From NCBI GenBank assembly GCA_965226755.1, contig CBDDDT010000007.1, positions 1 through 64,000 of the forward strand: DNA of 64,000 nt. The letters are read 5' to 3'. How positions within the stretch are numbered: the stretch's first letter is position 1; every line of letters starts with the position of its first letter. Positions 59,830 to 64,000 of the stretch are shown piece by piece. This DNA is from Bog-113 sp965226755 (GTDB lineage: Bacteria > Acidobacteriota > Terriglobia > Bryobacterales > Bryobacteraceae). The notes under the pieces are model-generated. The model saw only the letters and a program-made list of their open reading frames with translations. It did not search any database and was not told the DNA's origin. The position numbers and the translations under genes are program-made.

Positions 59830-61395
59830 TCTCAACCCGCGCCGAGTCCAGGAACTCGTATCGGTCCCGATGTTGTTCAGCTTCCGCGCGGGAGTCGGTA
59901 TTGAGATGCATTACCTCGTGGGTTTTGGCGAAGTCCGGCCACTTCGTCAGGCTTCCACCATTGGGATTGCCCGTCTTGATAAAGTTTGCCCAGTAGTCGT
60001 TCATGATTTCGGCCACCTTGTAATCGTCCGGCTGCCAGTCGGCTTTTTTGGAGTCGAGCATGGTGAACGCGTACTCCAACTCGGCCGCGTGGGGCGCTCC
60101 CAAGGTCTTGATACCCATTCCCTTCATGGCATCCGGCGCGGGAACCGGACGATCGAATTCGTATCGATATACGGGGACTCCTGTCGCGGCTTGCTCTTCG
60201 ATCCATTTCCATGTACCGAAAACAATAAACTGATCGGTCGCCAGATCACCCGCCGTCCTCACTGCGTCCTCATCGGTCGTCGCGGCATACACCTTCCCGG
60301 CCTCAGCGCCCCGGGCTCCGAACTGCTTATTTAGCTGCTCAGTTAAGCTCTTGGCCGTCGGTTTGGTCTGCGCCATCGTCACGGCCATGCGCATTTCGTC
60401 CGCATTCCAGCCGGCTAGCAAGGGGATCTGAGCCTGCTTCCGCTGTGCGTAGATGGAAGTCACATCGGCTGGAAGGAAATAGCCGTCCACAATCGGCCAG
60501 AAGCCGAACCCGTTGCCCTTCTTCGAGGCTGCCGCCAGCAGGTCGGTGGCAGGCATCGCACGGAGATCGGCCAGCGATTTTGCGTTCGTGGACGTGGCGA
60601 AAGCGACGCCTTCCTTCTCGGCTTGGGTCAGCGTCGTCATGTCGCGGCCGCCGGTCTGTCCCAGAAACGCGCCACTTTCGCCGATGGCGCGCTGGAACAG
60701 GTCACGCGAGAGCGCGGCGAAGCCATTAACGCGCTGACCGAAAGCGATCCGGCCGACTCGCCTCCGACGGTGATCTTTTCCGGGTCGCCTCCGAACGCCC
60801 CGATGTTCCGGCGCACCCACTCGATAGCCGCCACTTGATCGAGCAGACCGTAATTACCTGAGGCGTTGTGTCCGGATTCCTTCGTCAGCTCGGGACGCGC
60901 GAAAAATCCGAAGATGCCCAGCCGGTAATTGGCATTCACTACCACGATGCCGTGCTTCGCAAAGCTTTCACCGTCATAGCGAGGTTCATCCTCGGCGCCT
61001 GCTGAGAAGCCTCCGCCGTAGAACCAAACGTAAACCGGAAGCGGATTGTTGGAAGAATGGCTGGTAGGTGTCCAAACGGTCAGTGAAAGGCAATCCTCAC
61101 TCATCTCCGCGCCCCGCGGGGCGATGTCGCTGTACACTTTGCCTTGGACGCAGTGCGCGCCGAATTCAGTGGCGTTGCGCACTCCGGTCCAGGTGGCCGC
61201 CGCCTGCGGGCCCTTCCACCGCAAGTTACCTACGGGAGGCGCCGCGAATGGCACACTCCGGAAAATCTGGACCGAAGAATCCGCGTTAGCCCCACCTTGT
61301 AAGATGCCGCTGTCGATCTTAACCTGCATATCCACCGGCCCTGCCGCCCACGCCATGGCGTTCAAGAACAACGTCGCAACAAAAATCCTGCTCAT
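59816..61395 (-). pseudogene. Type-B carboxylesterase with a 2-bp insertion
   Basis: The start at 61395 has a strong GGAGG ribosome site and signal peptide (FVATLFLNAMAWAAG). The N-terminal half is normal type-B esterase (VPFAAPPVGNLRW, SEDCLSLTVW, GESAGS). At about 60723-60730 an extra CG (or one lost base) shifts the frame just after SALMASP; the original frame stops at 60637, but the family sequence resumes in another frame as LSRDLFQRAIGESGAFLG and runs to the stop at 59816. Its 3' end overlaps that of the LysR pseudogene by 14 bp. A single repair would restore a ~525-aa enzyme, so the lesion is recent or a sequencing error. Confidence 0.85.
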
Positions 61396-61476
61396 ATCGC
61401 CTCCAGCAGGCTTCTGTTTATCACAACGCGGATTTTGCGATTGCAGTGATAGGCACGGCAAAACAGTGCGGCTTGT

Positions 61477-62838
61477 TTAAGGCCGTATGCCATCGGGTTT
61501 GAACTCACCGCCGCTGACCAGAACATCGAGGAGCTCTTTGATGCGCGCAGGGCACGCTCTGCCTTTCTGCGGAGTCATATTGTCGTGGTCGGACTCGATC
61601 ATGGGCAGCGGCTCTTTGGGCCCGGGAATCTGGTTGAGCATCGTCCAGATTCCCGCCGGTGGCGAGGTTGTGTCGATGAAACCCATGCCCGCCATCACCG
61701 GCGCATGGATGTGCGGCGCAAAATTCACGGTGTCGAAATAGAGCGCGGTCTTCATCGCGTCCGGGTTGTCCGGCGGCCAGTTGGGATAGCCCGCTTTGCG
61801 GCCGTGAAGATCTCCGTTGGTGTCCGCACCAGCCGGCACGCAGACCAAAACGGAAGTGATTTTCTCGGGCCGCAATCCGGCGAGCGCGAGGCTTTGCTGG
61901 CCGCCCATACTGCCTCCCATCAGCACGATCGCCTTGCCGTCCCAATCGGGCCGCGTGACTAGATAATCGAGAGCCCGCGAGTCGCGCAAATACATGTTCA
62001 GGAAATAGGATTTATCGCGATCGGTGTTGCCGATGGCCTGGTAGTTCTTAGGTACGTTACCGGATGCATCGGATGGCAGCTTATCGTGGGAATCGACGTT
62101 GATGGCGAGCCAGCCTTCGGCGGCGTGCTGCGCGGCGGCGTGCGGGTTCAACGCGTATACTCCCGCGTATTGCAATTGAATCAAAGCAGGAAACTTGCCT
62201 TCGCGAGCGGGTTTGGCAACATAGCCATGACTGTGTGAGCCCAACGCGTCGAGCTCGAACACGTTCACTTCGACTCCAGCCACATCGGTCTGAACCGGTG
62301 TCAGGACGGGGTTGATCGGGATCTTTGCCTGAGCGCTTAGCTTACTTTCCCAAAAAGCGTCGAAGTCATCGGGACGCGGCGTTGAGAGTCCAATCTTGGC
62401 CGGCGCAACTGCCGCGCCGACCGCGTAGAAGCCGTTGTTGCGGCCGGTATTCCCACCAATGTAAGTAGGTGCGGATTTCGCTGCGGAAGTAGCCACGTCC
62501 GGGCCGGGCGCATCGAGAGCCGCGTACGGTTCAATCGCGACGTAGATCATTTCCGGCTGGTCGCCGACGATTTCGATTTTGTCCTTACCGGAAGTCAGAT
62601 CGAGCTTGCCTTCCTTGAGGACGATCGCGTTGTTGCGGCGAATGCTCCACTTGTAGCTATAGGCGGGCTTCGCCGAACCGGGCGTCACCGTCCAGCCAAC
62701 CGTCTCGCCGAGTTCGTAGACGCCGCTGGCGTGATACGGCGCAAAGGTCAGCTGCTGTTCGATCGGCGCGGGTTGGGCGAAACAGGAGAAGGCAGCGGAA
62801 AGGAGTGCGACTAGAAGGCGTGCGTGGATTCGAATCAC
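61477..62838 (-). CDS. Secreted CE7-type acetyl xylan esterase
   Basis: 453 aa with a signal peptide (LLVALLSAAFSCFAQPA). An N-terminal beta-domain (about 25-150) precedes an alpha/beta hydrolase of the AXE1/CE7 group: STPRPDDFDAFWESKL, the nucleophile Ser310 in GGSMGGQQSLA, the acid Asp in GFIDTTSPPAG, and His in ESDHDN. The usual RGQGxQ loop of CE7 is replaced. It removes acetyl groups from xylan or other acetylated sugars. It overlaps the upstream 222-aa gene by 4 bp (62835-62838), so the three last genes form an operon. Confidence 0.88.
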   Translation of the reverse strand: MIRIHARLLVALLSAAFSCFAQPAPIEQQLTFAPYHASGVYELGETVGWTVTPGSAKPAYSYKWSIRRNNAIVLKEGKLDLTSGKDKIEIVGDQPEMIYVAIEPYAALDAPGPDVATSAAKSAPTYIGGNTGRNNGFYAVGAAVAPAKIGLSTPRPDDFDAFWESKLSAQAKIPINPVLTPVQTDVAGVEVNVFELDALGSHSHGYVAKPAREGKFPALIQLQYAGVYALNPHAAAQHAAEGWLAINVDSHDKLPSDASGNVPKNYQAIGNTDRDKSYFLNMYLRDSRALDYLVTRPDWDGKAIVLMGGSMGGQQSLALAGLRPEKITSVLVCVPAGADTNGDLHGRKAGYPNWPPDNPDAMKTALYFDTVNFAPHIHAPVMAGMGFIDTTSPPAGIWTMLNQIPGPKEPLPMIESDHDNMTPQKGRACPARIKELLDVLVSGGEFKPDGIRP

Positions 62839-63503
62839 TCGTGGACCTCGCTCAGACTCACCGTAATCCCCTTCAAGGGTCTATCGGTGGAATCTAGAAA
62901 CCGGGCGCAGAAGTCGGTGGCTCCACCGCCGTTGATCACGGCCGCGCGCACCACGTTCGGCCCTTTGCGGAGCGTGAGGCGCTTGGAGACGCCGTCATCG
63001 ATGACCGTTTGACGATCGCCGTAGATACCGATCACCTCGTTACCGTTCACCCACCAAACCGACGCCGAGTTTGACCCGATGGCCAGCCGAACGCCGGACA
63101 TCTCCCGTGGGGAGTTCACCACGGTAACGGCCCAGAACAAAACGTCGGAAGTCGGCTTGCCCAGTGCATGCGCGAAGTGATAGAGGTTGACGTTATAGAG
63201 CTTCGTATCCACCGCGTACCAGGTAAGTGCGGCGTTATCGACCATCACCTTGTCGCCATCATGCGGAAGCGCCGTGAACTGGCCGGGAAAGTATTCCTTG
63301 TGGACGGCCGCTTGCACCGCGGCATCGCCCAAGCCCTTGACGGAGATCGGCTCCAACAGGAGCCAGCGCTGAATGAAGCCATCGGTGTCAGGAGCGCGTT
63401 CCGGCGAAACAGGTCTTGTTAACGTAGGCCAGAAAACTTGAGTTGCAGCCCCGGATGTGGCGACCAGAACCAGAACAGCAGCGTAACTGCGGAGTGAGTT
63501 CAT
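62835..63503 (-). CDS. Secreted jelly-roll-like protein associated with the esterase
   Basis: 222 aa with a signal peptide (SYAAVLVLVATSGAA). The rest is beta-rich and resembles the sugar-binding type accessory domain often found fused to or beside acetyl xylan esterases and glycoside hydrolases: WAVTVVNSPREMSGVRLAIGSNSASVWWVNGNEVIGIYGDRQ, then LTLRKGPNVVRAAVINGGGATDFCARF. No catalytic triad is visible, so a carbohydrate-binding or processing-accessory role is likely. Its stop and start overlap both neighbours by 4 bp (with the gene ending at 63500 and with the CE7 esterase), indicating a tightly coupled operon. Confidence 0.75.
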   Translation of the reverse strand: MNSLRSYAAVLVLVATSGAATQVFWPTLTRPVSPERAPDTDGFIQRWLLLEPISVKGLGDAAVQAAVHKEYFPGQFTALPHDGDKVMVDNAALTWYAVDTKLYNVNLYHFAHALGKPTSDVLFWAVTVVNSPREMSGVRLAIGSNSASVWWVNGNEVIGIYGDRQTVIDDGVSKRLTLRKGPNVVRAAVINGGGATDFCARFLDSTDRPLKGITVSLSEVHE

Positions 63504-64000
63504 GGAGTCTTGAACAACCAGCGCTGCTTATCGCTCTTCGGATCGAATTCAGACAGTGTGGCGAAACTGCTGCCCACGGCCGAAAGAGCCAGCGGTTTCC
63601 TTGATTTGGATTCTGACTTCGGAGTGATGCGCCAGGAACCGTCGGCTAGCTGGTCCATCCGCCACAGTTGTTCGGGCGCGCCGGTGAATGCGGGAAGCAC
63701 CACCAGTTCGGCGTCCGCAGTGGCGGCGAGCACGCGATCAGTACCGGCGATGGCGATTTTGAAATAGGGCGACCCAGGGTAGCCGCCCGCGTTGGGGACG
63801 GCCGCAACCGTCCACTTCTGCTGGGCCTGGCACAGGTAATTGGCCATGCGGGGTTCGATGTTGCCTGCGGGCCACTTCGCTGAAAATTGAGCGGCATCCT
63901 GCGACGGAATTACCACGCCTGTTCCGGCAAACATTCCTCCCGGTGGACTTCCGCCCGGTCTGGGCCTTTGACGCGGACCGCCCACCGGCACTCCCTCGAC
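63500..64000 (-). CDS. C-terminal part of a secreted protein with a ricin-like beta-trefoil (probable glycoside hydrolase)
   Basis: The frame is open at base 64000 and ends at 63500, so only the last ~166 residues are seen. A Gly/Pro/Arg linker (VGGPRQRPRPGGSPPGGMF) is followed by a ~130-residue domain with repeated hydrophobic-Trp elements: QAQQKWTVAAVP, GAPEQLWRMDQL and DKQRWLFKTP. These are QxW-like motifs of ricin-B/beta-trefoil lectins. Such domains often end GH43 or similar arabinan/xylan enzymes. Given the CE7 and jelly-roll genes downstream, a glycoside hydrolase is likely, but the catalytic part is outside the window. Confidence 0.55.
   Translation of the reverse strand, partial: VEGVPVGGPRQRPRPGGSPPGGMFAGTGVVIPSQDAAQFSAKWPAGNIEPRMANYLCQAQQKWTVAAVPNAGGYPGSPYFKIAIAGTDRVLAATADAELVVLPAFTGAPEQLWRMDQLADGSWRITPKSESKSRKPLALSAVGSSFATLSEFDPKSDKQRWLFKTP

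Overview
The window is a high-GC chromosomal segment of a heterotrophic bacterium, most likely an Acidobacteriota (Bryobacterales/Solibacter-like). The pointers are an orphan MacB/FtsX permease of the acidobacterial duplicated type, two FG-GAP/ASPIC-UnbV secreted proteins, a large TonB receptor with an N-terminal carboxypeptidase-regulatory domain, a propeptide-less S53 peptidase and many Sec-exported enzymes. The phylum is inferred from gene content; there is no rRNA or complete tRNA gene to confirm it.

Layout. 1-8.5 kb (minus strand): two FG-GAP/ASPIC proteins, clpC with a perfect 15-bp-stem terminator, a LolD-type ABC ATPase, and a hypothetical protein whose 3' end overlaps the ATPase gene. 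8.67-10.23 kb: a complete IS256-family element with terminal inverted repeats, an 8-bp target duplication and a large 3' hairpin. 10.86-16.10 kb: a compact six-gene minus-strand operon with its own promoter: a small charged protein, a cytosine-5 DNA methyltransferase, a GHKL (HSP90/MORC-like) ATPase, an unrecognised 291-aa protein, a DUF6339 protein and a Vsr nick-endonuclease. This modification/putative defence system is the most interesting part of the window. 16.5-30.5 kb: VOC protein, multicopper oxidase and S53 peptidase (the last two share an IscR/Rrf2-like palindrome upstream), cupin, carboxylesterase, an autoregulated TetR with a SRPBCC partner, then a minus-strand operon (YdeI, GT-C-like membrane protein, Sel1/LprI-like protein, aldo/keto reductase), a doubly frameshifted Mrr endonuclease and a kelch protein. 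30.6-36.7 kb: AbiEii toxin remnant, orphan permease, MATE transporter, DinB and SRPBCC proteins, and a 54-bp imperfect direct repeat.

36.7-64 kb: carbohydrate use and cell-surface functions. A TonB receptor and a GH51 arabinofuranosidase lie at one end. A second block (50.7-64 kb) holds two CBM48-like CE1 esterases, another CE1 esterase, a GH95 fucosidase, a CE7-type esterase, a jelly-roll-like protein and the C-terminus of a probable glycoside hydrolase. Together they suggest debranching and deacylation of plant hemicellulose or pectin. Between them sit an M13 peptidase, a Tat-exported FAD oxidoreductase, a DHFR-like protein and a 24-bp orphan tRNA/tmRNA 3' end that looks like an attachment-site scar.

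Gene decay is marked. Mrr, AbiEii, a serine hydrolase of the beta-lactamase class, a PF20091-type hydrolase, its divergent LysR regulator and a type-B carboxylesterase are all frameshifted or truncated. No CRISPR array, rRNA gene or complete tRNA gene was found.
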